This document shows positions 26,745 through 36,800 of a DNA stretch of 64,000 nt, in pieces. Location: IMG/VR virus record IMGVR_UViG_3300032275_000001, positions 45,995-109,994 of that record; one strand, given 5' to 3'. Both the position numbers and the translations under genes were made by a program. The notes under the pieces were generated by a model. It worked only from the letters and a program-made list of their open reading frames with translations, was not told where the DNA came from and did no database searches. The stretch is from a virus. How positions within the stretch are numbered: the first letter of the stretch is position 1; every line of letters begins with the position of its first letter.

Positions 26745-27431
26745 ATGGTAACACAAGATTATAAATATCAAACTATAGAAGGTGTAGTAAACAAAAGATG
26801 TTCAAGATGTAGAGTTTTTAAACCTGTTACTTTTGAGTATTATGCTAAAGGACAAGATAGTAAACATGGAATTAAATCACATTGTTTAGAATGTAATAAT
26901 AAGCCTAAATTTAACTTTCCTAATTTTAATGAGAAGGGGTTATTGTTTTGTAGAAAATGTGAAATATATAAAACTGAAGAAGAGTTTCATACACAAAAAG
27001 AAAACAAGCATAGAAATGGTAAAACTAGTAATTGTAAACAATGTAATAATGATTATAAAACTAATTTTAGAAAGTCTACAAAAGGTGAAAACTTAGAGAG
27101 GCATTTAAGTAAAATACTTTCTACATGTAAACTTAGGAGTAAAAAATTAAAATTATCAAGTTTTGAATTTGAGTTAGATGTAAATTTTTTAAAACACTTA
27201 TTTGAAACACAAAATAAAAAGTGTAAATTGTCTGGATTAGAAATGACTTATATTATTAACAATGGTAAATCTATATATAACATTTCTGTAGATAGAATTA
27301 AAAGTAATAAAGGTTATACAAAAGATAATGTACAGTTAGTTTGTAATCAAATTAATACAATGAAAAATTCTTTAGAAGAGGAGAATTTTTTATTTTTTTG
27401 CAAAACAATAGTTAATAATTATGAAAGGTAA
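26745..27431 (+). CDS. HNH homing endonuclease with zinc-ribbon N-terminus
   Basis: ATG 26745 lies one base after the previous stop; another ATG at 26736 overlaps that gene and seems less likely. Two Cys4-type motifs (CSRCRVFKPV...CLECNN and CRKCEIYKTE...CKQCNN) form treble-clef-like ribbons, followed by an HNH core: ETQNKKCKLSGLEMTY, then ISVDRIKSNKGYTKDNVQLV and CNQINTMK. The D-R-I-x-S..GY..DNVQ-V-x-xxN pattern is typical of phage HNH enzymes. The stop lies inside the start region of the next cargo gene (11-base overlap), mirroring the GIY-YIG gene upstream. It is A-rich compared with the cargo genes. Confidence 0.88.
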   Translation: MVTQDYKYQTIEGVVNKRCSRCRVFKPVTFEYYAKGQDSKHGIKSHCLECNNKPKFNFPNFNEKGLLFCRKCEIYKTEEEFHTQKENKHRNGKTSNCKQCNNDYKTNFRKSTKGENLERHLSKILSTCKLRSKKLKLSSFEFELDVNFLKHLFETQNKKCKLSGLEMTYIINNGKSIYNISVDRIKSNKGYTKDNVQLVCNQINTMKNSLEEENFLFFCKTIVNNYER

Positions 27432-30400
27432 AGTTAGTAATACAGGGTATAAAAAAAATTCTAAAGATAAGAATAATGATTACAACATTATTCCTACTAA
27501 CAGAATTACTATGAAAGATGTTGATTTTCCAGTTTTAGGAATATCTGATAAGAATGATGTAAGAGTAATGTATCCAGGAGAAGAACATTTATTTGATGGA
27601 ACTTCTGTTTTAGAATATCGTATGGCAAAAAATGGAATTAATCAACAAGATCAAAAAGTTGATGAACAATTAAAACAATTAACTGATTTTTCTAACAATA
27701 GTTTAAAGGTTGGTGGAAATATTAAAAAATCAAATAACATGAAATCACAGATCCTTAAAATTGCTGGTGTTAAATCTGAAAAAGAATTTTATTCTAAATA
27801 TCCTTCAGAGAAAGCATTTATGAAAATACATGGTAAAGAGTTTAAGAAAGCTCAAACTGGTGCTGCAATTAATGCATCACAAGTACATCAACCAGCTTTT
27901 AAACCTTTAAGTTATCAAGATCAATTTGATGATGTTGACAAAATGTTAACAGGTTCAACAGCTGCACAAAGACAAGAGCTTGCACTTAAACAACAAGCTG
28001 CTTCAAAAGATAGTGGTGGTGGTGGATTTGACATTGCTGGTCTTATGAAGTTAGCTGGTGGTGCTATGCAAGGTGGTGGAATGGGTGATATGGGTGGTGC
28101 TGGAGCTGCTGCTGGAGCAAGTTCAGTGGCAGCAGCAGCAAGATATGGGAGAGATATTCCTAAAGCTCAAAATGGAACAGCTGCTTGGTATTCACAAAAT
28201 CCTCCAGGAGGAGCAACTAATTATGGACAAGTACAACCTGCAAATCAATTAAAATCTGTAGGTTCTACAAATCCTTTAGCTACTGGTGGCATAGGAGGAT
28301 TTGATATTTCTAAATTAGGTCCTCAAGGAGTTGGTTCAATGGGTGGTGATACTTTATCTAAAATTGGAGGACAAGTAAGTCAATTTGCAGGACCAGTTGG
28401 AGATGTTATTAGTGGTATTGGAGAATTGAAAAAAGAAAAAGAAGCAAGAAAAGCTGCTGAAGCAGCAAGAGATGTAAGTAAAGTATCTCTTAAAGCAGCA
28501 ACAAGTGTTGATGTAGATGCAAGAAGACAACAATCTGAAAACATAGCTAAGCAAAGAGAAGCACAGATGCCAGTTAATACAGGAGAAGAATTCTTTCCTA
28601 TATATGGTGTAGGTACAAATGTTCTTGCTAGAAATGGTATGATGTTACAAGGTGGTGGAGAAATACAAAATACATTTGCTCCAAATGATATATACATGGA
28701 TAGTGGATATGAACCATTGAATGATAGTAATGTGAAACAATATTATCAAGGTGGAAGATTACATCAAATGCAAGATGGTGGAGCTGCAAATTCTCAAAAT
28801 TATTACAATCAAATAATAGGTGCAGGTAAATCTACAGGTATAATTTCAGGAGGAGATGCTGCTGGTGCTGCTGGTGGAGGAACTCCATGGGGAGCTATAT
28901 CAAGCAAAGCTACAGGTATAGGACAAGAGTTGATGGGTGGTCAAAATGCTGGTGGTAAACTTGGTGGTACAATAGGAGGAGGAATTGGTACAGCTATTGG
29001 AGGACCTATAGGTGGAGCTATTGGTAACTTTGTTGGAGGATTAGCTGGTAATGCTTTAGATACTAATGCTAAAAAAATGAAGAAAGCACAAGATGCTACA
29101 CAAAGAAACATGCAAGGAATGGCTAATGCTAATATGGCTAAAGGTATTCAAGCACAGAACCAATCTTTTATGAAAGATGGTGGATGGGTTTCTAATGATT
29201 GGACTCCACAAGTTATAGCTTCATTTGGTGGTCTTGATGAACAAGAAGTTTATGACTATGCACATGAAGGAATGGATACACTAAGAGCTGGTGGACATCT
29301 AAGAGATTACACACCTCCTAGTGATAGAGCTATGGAAACTTATGAAGATGGTGGTGAGATTCAATCTTATGGACTAGGTGGAGAGTTACAAACACATTGG
29401 GGTGGAGGAGCTGAAACTATTTCACGTAATCCTTACTTACCTGGTACAGGAGAAACAATTATGTTTAGAGGAAAGAGTCATGAAGAATATTCTCCTAATG
29501 GAGAAACAGGAATTGGTGTAACATATGGTGGTAACCCAGTAGAAGTAGAAAGAGGAGAACCTATGGTAGAGTTAGAAGAGGGTGGTACAATAGATCCTGA
29601 AACAGGAGAAGTTCAAAAATCAGGAGTGGTGTTCGGTAACTTACAAATACCTAATCAATATATAGATATGCTAGGAGATAAAAATGCTAAAGGTAAAAAG
29701 TTTAAAAACTATGTAGCTGATCTATCTAAGATAGAAGAGAAACAAAACAGTATTATAGATAAATCATCTAAAGAACTTAATGCTCTTGATCCTATAAACT
29801 CTTTTGATAAGTTAAAGCTTACAGCATTGCAAGCTAACATACAAGGAGCTAATATGAAACTTAAAGATGTAGCTGATAAAAAGATAAACGCAGCTTCTCT
29901 TCAGAATGCTATCAATGATACAGCAGAAGAACGTGGATTAGTTGCTGATGATCTTGCTAGAGGTAAAGCTAAGGTGGACAAAGAAGCTCAAAAACAATCT
30001 GCTAAGTTTGGTGGTAAGTTTGCACAAGCACAAGATGGAGATTGGTATGCTAATAATTCTCCAGCAGGTTCAATGGATTATGGGGAACAATTATCAGATT
30101 GGGATCAAGGAGAACTTCCTGAATTAGTAATTCCTGCAAAAAGAAAACCATTTGGAATACCTAGTGGTATATTTGATGTAAAAGGTAAAATAGATAGTCC
30201 AACACCTGATGAATTAATTCAAGATATAAAATTAGCTAAGAAATTTAAAAAAGATAAACATCGTGCTTCTGATGAAGAATCTGAAGATAAGTTTGATTGG
30301 ATGAATATGGTTAATGCAATACTTCCTACCATTAGACCAAGTGATGCAGAAGATTTAGATACAGCTCAGTTATATCCAGAAATGTTTGCTATGGCTACTA

Positions 30401-31053
30401 ACCAAGTGGCTCCTGTACAAGCACAAACATATCAACCTGATTTAGGAACTCCTTATGATATATCATATCAAGATCAATTGAATGCTAACCAAGCAGATTA
30501 TAGAGCAGCACAAAGAATGATGGGTTACAATCCAGCAGCTCAAGCTAATCTAAATGCACAGAAGTATCAAGCTAATCAATCTGTATTAGCTGATCAGTTC
30601 AGAGCTAATCAAGCAATGAAAGATAAAGTGTATGGTGAGAATAGAAATATGCTTAATCAAGCTAAGCTTACTAACCTAGGTATATTTGATAAGCAATACG
30701 AAAGACAAACAGAAGCATTAGCTAATACAAAAGCTACAACACAAGCTGCTTTGAATTCTATATCTGACAAGTATGCTAAGAATAAATTAGAGAACAGAGA
30801 GTTGAAAACATATGAGAATATGTACAACTATAGATTTGGTCCTAACTTCAGAGCACAGAATATGAATCCTTTAGCACAGTTTGATACAGATTATAAAGGA
30901 GCTTCTGCTGAAGAACTTGATGCTATGTCAGCTTATAAAAAAGCATTAGCTAAGAGAGAAGCTGCTGAAGAAAAGAAAAAGAAACCTTCATTAGCTGGAG
31001 AAAGCATTGCTAAAAGAAATGGTTCTATCGTAAAATCTTACAAGAATATATAA
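27421..31053 (+). CDS. Large cargo protein with Gly-zipper segment and AQ-G repeats
   Basis: The 1,210-residue product carries many short repeats of (A/M)(Q/K)(N/D/T)G or QGG type (KKAQTGAAI, PKAQNGTAAWYSQ, LARNGMMLQGGG, YYQGGRLHQMQDGG, FMKDGGWVS, YEDGGEIQ, QAQDGDWYANNSP). Residues ~515-545 form a Gly-zipper (GGTIGGGIGTAIGGPIGGAI) of the kind that inserts into membranes. A segment NPVEVERGEPMVELEEGG (~705-720) is a motif I know from Bacteroidota phage cargo. The C-terminal half is helical, with Gln/Ala-rich stretches. Likely packaged ejection protein that helps DNA and polymerase cross the envelope. The ATG sits inside the 3' end of the HNH gene. Confidence 0.65.
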   Translation: MKGKVSNTGYKKNSKDKNNDYNIIPTNRITMKDVDFPVLGISDKNDVRVMYPGEEHLFDGTSVLEYRMAKNGINQQDQKVDEQLKQLTDFSNNSLKVGGNIKKSNNMKSQILKIAGVKSEKEFYSKYPSEKAFMKIHGKEFKKAQTGAAINASQVHQPAFKPLSYQDQFDDVDKMLTGSTAAQRQELALKQQAASKDSGGGGFDIAGLMKLAGGAMQGGGMGDMGGAGAAAGASSVAAAARYGRDIPKAQNGTAAWYSQNPPGGATNYGQVQPANQLKSVGSTNPLATGGIGGFDISKLGPQGVGSMGGDTLSKIGGQVSQFAGPVGDVISGIGELKKEKEARKAAEAARDVSKVSLKAATSVDVDARRQQSENIAKQREAQMPVNTGEEFFPIYGVGTNVLARNGMMLQGGGEIQNTFAPNDIYMDSGYEPLNDSNVKQYYQGGRLHQMQDGGAANSQNYYNQIIGAGKSTGIISGGDAAGAAGGGTPWGAISSKATGIGQELMGGQNAGGKLGGTIGGGIGTAIGGPIGGAIGNFVGGLAGNALDTNAKKMKKAQDATQRNMQGMANANMAKGIQAQNQSFMKDGGWVSNDWTPQVIASFGGLDEQEVYDYAHEGMDTLRAGGHLRDYTPPSDRAMETYEDGGEIQSYGLGGELQTHWGGGAETISRNPYLPGTGETIMFRGKSHEEYSPNGETGIGVTYGGNPVEVERGEPMVELEEGGTIDPETGEVQKSGVVFGNLQIPNQYIDMLGDKNAKGKKFKNYVADLSKIEEKQNSIIDKSSKELNALDPINSFDKLKLTALQANIQGANMKLKDVADKKINAASLQNAINDTAEERGLVADDLARGKAKVDKEAQKQSAKFGGKFAQAQDGDWYANNSPAGSMDYGEQLSDWDQGELPELVIPAKRKPFGIPSGIFDVKGKIDSPTPDELIQDIKLAKKFKKDKHRASDEESEDKFDWMNMVNAILPTIRPSDAEDLDTAQLYPEMFAMATNQVAPVQAQTYQPDLGTPYDISYQDQLNANQADYRAAQRMMGYNPAAQANLNAQKYQANQSVLADQFRANQAMKDKVYGENRNMLNQAKLTNLGIFDKQYERQTEALANTKATTQAALNSISDKYAKNKLENRELKTYENMYNYRFGPNFRAQNMNPLAQFDTDYKGASAEELDAMSAYKKALAKREAAEEKKKKPSLAGESIAKRNGSIVKSYKNI

Positions 31054-31094
31054 CTAAACTCATTATAAAAAATTACTACAAAATGTTATTAAAT

Positions 31095-31125
31095 TTTGAT
31101 AGTATAATAATTTAAATTAAATTTG
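31095..31125 (+). promoter_or_regulatory. Bacteroidota-type promoter, perfect consensus
   Basis: TTTG at 31095-31098, exactly 19 bases, then TAAATTTG at 31118-31125: full match to TTTG/TAnnTTTG. Located in the 109-base gap before the 905-residue cargo gene, about 38 bases from its ATG. It would drive the cargo gene and the 18 kb polymerase/nuclease pair. Confidence 0.82.
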
Positions 31126-31162
31126 CTAATCTACATATTTATATGTATTAAAATAACAGACT

Positions 31163-33880
31163 ATGGCTTCATGGGCAGATAAAATACCAACTTTCAATCC
31201 TTATGTTCAACAGTTACCAGTGGAAGCAATGGTAAAGGTTGGTATGGCTAAACAGCAACAGTATGAAGAGGGAGTACAAAAGATACAGACAAGTATTGAT
31301 AATGTTGCAGGACTTGATGTTGTTTCAGAGGTAGATAAAAAATACTTACAATCTAAACTTAACTCATTAGGTAATAACTTAAAATTAGTGGCTGCTGGGG
31401 ATTTTTCTAATTTCCAGTTGGTCAACTCTGTTTCTGGTATGGCTAAGCAAATTACTAAAGATGAGAATGTAATCAATGCTGTAAGTTCTACATCAAGAAT
31501 AAGAAAAGAACAAAAGATATTAGAAGAAGCTGAAGCAGCAGGTAAATCATCTATACAGAACAGAGCTAAGTTTGAAGATGGTGTAAATCAATACATCAAT
31601 AAGAAAGACATAAAGCAATCTTATAATGATAGATACACTCAGTATACTAACATAGATAAAAAACTTAGAGACGTAGCTGATAAAATACATGAATCAGATA
31701 CATCATATGATAATCCATTTCAAAGAGATACCTCTGGCAACACTCTTTATTTTTATAAAGATGCAAGTGGTAAAGAAGTGGCTACTACTGATTCTTCAAA
31801 AGGTTCACCTAAACAAGATGCAGCAATGTTAAGTGTTGGATCAAAAGCAAAATCTGCACAGAAGATATTAAATACTTTCTATGACACACTCACTCCTGAT
31901 GATATAGAACAATTAAAGATTGATGGATGGTATCATTATAAAGGTAAAGATGTAGATACATTTAAACAAGATGTGGTATCAAACTATAATAAAACTAAAT
32001 CAATTGTAACTAATGGAGTTACTGAAATGGCTCTAGAACTACAGACCAACAACAAACTTACTCCTGCTCAAAGAGCTCAATATCAAGCTGACATAGATGA
32101 TGCTAATGCAAAACTTGCTGATGGTAGTTTAGAAAAAGCTAGAGACAAAGAGATTTTAGATTTAGAAAGCATTACAGATTTTGAAGGGTATAAAGAAAAA
32201 TTATATACACAGAAGACATTAACTAATCTTGCAGCTGACTTAGCTTATGATGATAAGAAGCTTGAGTTAAAAACTAATCCGTACGAACAAGCTAATGATA
32301 GAAGATTACAACTAAACTTAGCATATAGTAATGCTGCTAGAGGACAAAGTAATTGGGAAAGAGATTTTGCTAGAGACAATGCTCATTGGCAATATGAACA
32401 AGATGCAAAAGCTAAGGAAGAAACAGCAAAAAAACAAAGAGATACTTTTGGAGCAATTGATCCAGGAGCAATATCTACAAATGTAGATGTGCCATCACTA
32501 TCAAAATTAGGAGGGGAAATAAATCTACTAATAGGAAAAAGAGATTCTTCTGGTAGAATTATTATTGAAGGAGAATTAGACAGATTAAATCTAAGTGCAT
32601 TTTCTACTATACCAGGAGGTGATAAAATGTCAAATAAACAAAAGGAAGATTACTTAACAAAGTTAACTGATAAATATTTAAAGAATCCTGGTTCAATTTC
32701 TGATGTTACTAATAATCCTGGATTAAGAAAGTATTTAGAATCTAGGAGAGAACTACAAATAAAAGTTGCGTTAAAACAAAAACTATATAATACTACAAAC
32801 AAATTAACACAAGGACTTGATGCAGATCTTCAAGGTTTAATAAAGTCTCAAAAAGGTATTGTTGATAAGAATGGAAGAGAATTATATTCTGCAAAAGAAT
32901 TATTTGATGTAAATAATGCATTGCAAAAATTTCATAAACTTGTACCACAATCTGGTGGTGGAAAACCAGTTATAAGTTTTGACAAACAAGCAGCAATGAA
33001 TAATTTCAAAGGAACTAAATATCAGAATATTGCAAATGCATATATTAAACAACAAGAACTTATACAAAAAGGTTCTTTACATTCTGAACCTTTATCATAT
33101 TCAGACAGAATAATACTTGACCAGACTAATAAAATAAAATCAAGAGTGACACCTGTTGCTTCTGAAATAAATAATAAAAAACTAACAATTCAATCTGACT
33201 TCCTAGCTAAAAATGATCCTGAGAGACAAACACAAGTTGGTACTTTTAATACAGGAGTTAAAGGAACACGAGATAGAATTGCAGGATTTATTGGAAATGA
33301 ATTAGTTAATCAAAAATTATTAGGAGAGTTTGATTCTGATAAATTAGAGGATGCTTCAGTAGAAACTATTAAAAAAATGTTAAAGACTTCTGGAACTTTA
33401 TATTCAATGGTTAAGAAGTTTGATGGCTCTGCAGATATGATTATTGAAGGTGCTGAGGGTAGACAAGTTTTACATGTTAGTGCTAGTAAGGTGAATAGAC
33501 ATTTTCCAGAAATAGCAAAAGTTAATCCTTTGAATGCTGCAAAATATGCAATTCAAAGTTCTCCTAATCGTACTACAAATTTATTTACTGGTAGTGGAGA
33601 AGGTGGTGCAGTTAACTCTATGTTTAGTGGTTTTGACTTACCATTATTAAGTAATTCTCAGGTAGCACCAAGAGTTAGATTTGATATAGAAGGTAGCCCT
33701 GATAATGATGGTAGTAATCTAGATGAGTTTACATTAAAAATGTATGTACAACCAAAAGGTAGCAATACGTGGGTTAAAGGATATATGAATCAAAACTATG
33801 TATCATTAGCAGGAATACAAGAGACTATAAATAATATAGGGGATACTACTATTGATTCTTTTTTAACAAAAAATAAATAA
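31163..33880 (+). CDS. Helical cargo protein upstream of virion polymerase
   Basis: The 905-residue product starts ASWADKIPTFNPYVQQLPVE, an opening I recognise from crAss-like proteins encoded directly before the virion RNA polymerase. Most of it is polar and helical with Gln/Lys/Asn-rich coiled coils (MAKQQQYEEGVQKIQTSIDN); the last ~200 residues are more mixed (beta strands around RVRFDIEGSPDND). No membrane segment or catalytic motif is visible. It lies 5 bases before the polymerase gene and shares its promoter, so co-packaging with the polymerase is the simplest idea. Confidence 0.68.
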   Translation: MASWADKIPTFNPYVQQLPVEAMVKVGMAKQQQYEEGVQKIQTSIDNVAGLDVVSEVDKKYLQSKLNSLGNNLKLVAAGDFSNFQLVNSVSGMAKQITKDENVINAVSSTSRIRKEQKILEEAEAAGKSSIQNRAKFEDGVNQYINKKDIKQSYNDRYTQYTNIDKKLRDVADKIHESDTSYDNPFQRDTSGNTLYFYKDASGKEVATTDSSKGSPKQDAAMLSVGSKAKSAQKILNTFYDTLTPDDIEQLKIDGWYHYKGKDVDTFKQDVVSNYNKTKSIVTNGVTEMALELQTNNKLTPAQRAQYQADIDDANAKLADGSLEKARDKEILDLESITDFEGYKEKLYTQKTLTNLAADLAYDDKKLELKTNPYEQANDRRLQLNLAYSNAARGQSNWERDFARDNAHWQYEQDAKAKEETAKKQRDTFGAIDPGAISTNVDVPSLSKLGGEINLLIGKRDSSGRIIIEGELDRLNLSAFSTIPGGDKMSNKQKEDYLTKLTDKYLKNPGSISDVTNNPGLRKYLESRRELQIKVALKQKLYNTTNKLTQGLDADLQGLIKSQKGIVDKNGRELYSAKELFDVNNALQKFHKLVPQSGGGKPVISFDKQAAMNNFKGTKYQNIANAYIKQQELIQKGSLHSEPLSYSDRIILDQTNKIKSRVTPVASEINNKKLTIQSDFLAKNDPERQTQVGTFNTGVKGTRDRIAGFIGNELVNQKLLGEFDSDKLEDASVETIKKMLKTSGTLYSMVKKFDGSADMIIEGAEGRQVLHVSASKVNRHFPEIAKVNPLNAAKYAIQSSPNRTTNLFTGSGEGGAVNSMFSGFDLPLLSNSQVAPRVRFDIEGSPDNDGSNLDEFTLKMYVQPKGSNTWVKGYMNQNYVSLAGIQETINNIGDTTIDSFLTKNK

Positions 33881-33885
33881 AAATT

Positions 33886-36800
33886 ATGCCAATTTTTGAT
33901 AATGAACTTATAGATAATACTTCTAATAGAAACTATGAGAAACCTAAGGTGGATCTTAGGTCAATTGTTTTACCAGAAGTTGATACTAATCCTAACATGG
34001 GTGGATTTGAAAGTTATAATCAAGTTCCAGCTAAAAGAGGACTCACTGTAGATGAGATATCAGAAATGAGTAGAGGTGTAAGAGGCTCTACTGGTTGGGA
34101 TTCTCCTATTGAGTTAGTTTCTAAAGGTGAATTATTATCAAATAAACGTTATCCAATGTTTCAAAGAGATGTAGATCTTGAGAACATATATGGATTACAA
34201 CAATCTTGGTACAGTAAACTTGGACGCAGTCTTGTTAAAACAGGAATAACTGCAGCAGGTACATTTGCACAATCTCTTACTGATATTCCTAACACAGTGT
34301 CTGCTATAAAAAGTGGTAATATCTCTAAACTTTCTGGAGATCCAAATGGATACGAAGGTAGTATAGATAGTTGGATGAAGAATATGGAAGATGCCATTCC
34401 TAATTATATGACAAGGGAAGAAAAAGCTCATCCATATTTAGCAATGATTCCATTTGCTCCAGGATCTGCAAACTTCTGGGGAGAATCAGTTCTTAAAAAC
34501 TTAGGATTTACAGCTGGTGCAATTGCTGGAGCAGCTTTACAAGATGTTGCAATAGGTGCAATTACAGGAGGAATAGGAGAAGTTCCATTAGTAGCTAATC
34601 AAATTGGTAAAGCTGCTCTATGGCTTAATAAACTTGCAGGAGGAACTAATAAAATTGACACTGTTTTAGACTTAGCAAAAGGCTTAGGTAAAACAGAACA
34701 ACAACTTTTAAAAATTGAAAAGTTAGGAAACTTAGCACAGTCTACTAAAGTTTTGAATGGTGCAAGATATGGTGTTATTACTTGGGGAGCTGCACAAACA
34801 GAAGCAGGTGTTGAATCTAGAGATGGATACAGACATGTCAAAGAAGAGCTTATAAAAGAATATAAAATACAAAATTATAATGAAGAACCTAGCGGTGATG
34901 CTTTAGCTGAAATAGAAAACTATGCTACTAATGCAATGAATACTAGATTTGGTATTAACATGGCATTACTAACTGTATCAAATGCTGTGCAGTTTGGAAA
35001 TTTATTTAAATCATTCACTACAGCACAAAAAGGTATTACAGGAACTCTTGCAAAAGAACTTGGAACTGCTGGTAAAATAGGTCTTAAAGAAGGAAGCATT
35101 GATGTATTTGAAAAGAAAGCTGCAACTGGTCTTGGTGGTAGAATATGGGACTCTGTTAAACCTAAGCTAGCTAATGTATTATCTGAAGGTGTATATGAAG
35201 AAGGTGGACAGTTTGCTGCTGAAAGAGGAACATATGATTACTATACAAGAAAATATAAAAACCTTAGCAATCCAAATAATAAAAAGAACTGGGATGACTT
35301 AAATGAGATTACTAGTTCTACTACTTATGGATTATCTGAACAGTTCAATACTACTGAAGGTGTTAACAATATGATTGTTGGAGGTATCACTGCAATGTTA
35401 ACAGGTAGTGCTCAACAATTCTATGATTATAAAAAAGGAAATGGTGCAGACAAACGTTTAGACTCTTCTATTAATGCACTTAATAGATATGGATTAACTG
35501 GTATTCTTTCTGATAAATATGATAATACATTAAGCTCTATGGCTATTGCAAAAGAAATGCAAGCTGCAGCTGATAGTGGAAATATATTTAAATATAAAAA
35601 CTTAAAGCATGATATGTTTTTCAATTATGTACAATCTCGTATTCCATCAGGAATGCATGATGTAACAATTGAACAATTAAATATGTTGAAAGATCTTAAC
35701 AAAGAAGATTTTGAAAAGTCTTTTGGTATGGACTTCAATGCATCTAATCAAAATACAGTTGCTGGATATGTAGATTCTTTGATTGAAAAAGCTAATTATA
35801 TTAAATCAACTACAGAAGCTATTGATGGTACATTCAAAAATCCATTTGCATACAATGTAGATCCAAAGAATGAAGAAGAAGCTACTGAATCTTTTAATCA
35901 TGCTACATTTGAAAATTGGAAAAAAGATCTTACATACTATGGAACAGTTAAAGATGATGTAAATGATAGACTTGAATCTATAGAAGAAAAAGTGATTGCA
36001 TCCAATCCACTTGTTAATAATGACATACTAGCTAAAGTTACAGATAAGGATTCATTAACTGAACTATCTAGATCTTATGAAGAACAAGCTAATATATTAA
36101 ATGGAACTATTAATGAGAATACTACCACTGCTGATAGAAAAGCTATAAGAGAGCAAGTAAAAGCTTTACGTACAAGTTCTGAAAAGATTAACCTAGCTTT
36201 AAACAATGGTAATCTAGATTTAAAAACATTCAATTCAATATTGAACTTTGAATTGAACAATCAAGATGGTAAGAAAGATGATGTTGTAGGTTTTGAAAAT
36301 GCAACAGAATTATTTAACTATGGTGCAGATATCAATAGGTTAAACAATCTTAAAAAGAATTCTTCAGAAATATTTGATAACCTAGCTACAGAAAAAGGGT
36401 TTAATAAATATTTCAAACAAGCAGAAGATATTGCTAAAGAAGAAGTTCCTTTAGAAGATTTAGAAAAAGCAGAAACTTCTTTTACATTTGTGAACAAAGA
36501 GAAAGTAAAAGAACCATTACAAGTTGATAGAGAGTATGAAATAAAAGCTACAAAGAAAGCATCCATCAAGAAACTTGCTGATGATAGATATCAAGTAACA
36601 AGTCCTGATGGCACTGTATCATTTCATAAAACTAAAGAAGAAGCTGCTGAAGAGGCAAAAGATCTAACTGATGAGAGCACTAACCTATCTAAAGTGAAGG
36701 TGTTAGCTTTGAACGAAGATGGTACAGTTAAGGTGGAAGATGTGAATGGTGATATATTGAATATTGATTCTAAAAGATTAAGTGGTTATAAGAAACTTGA

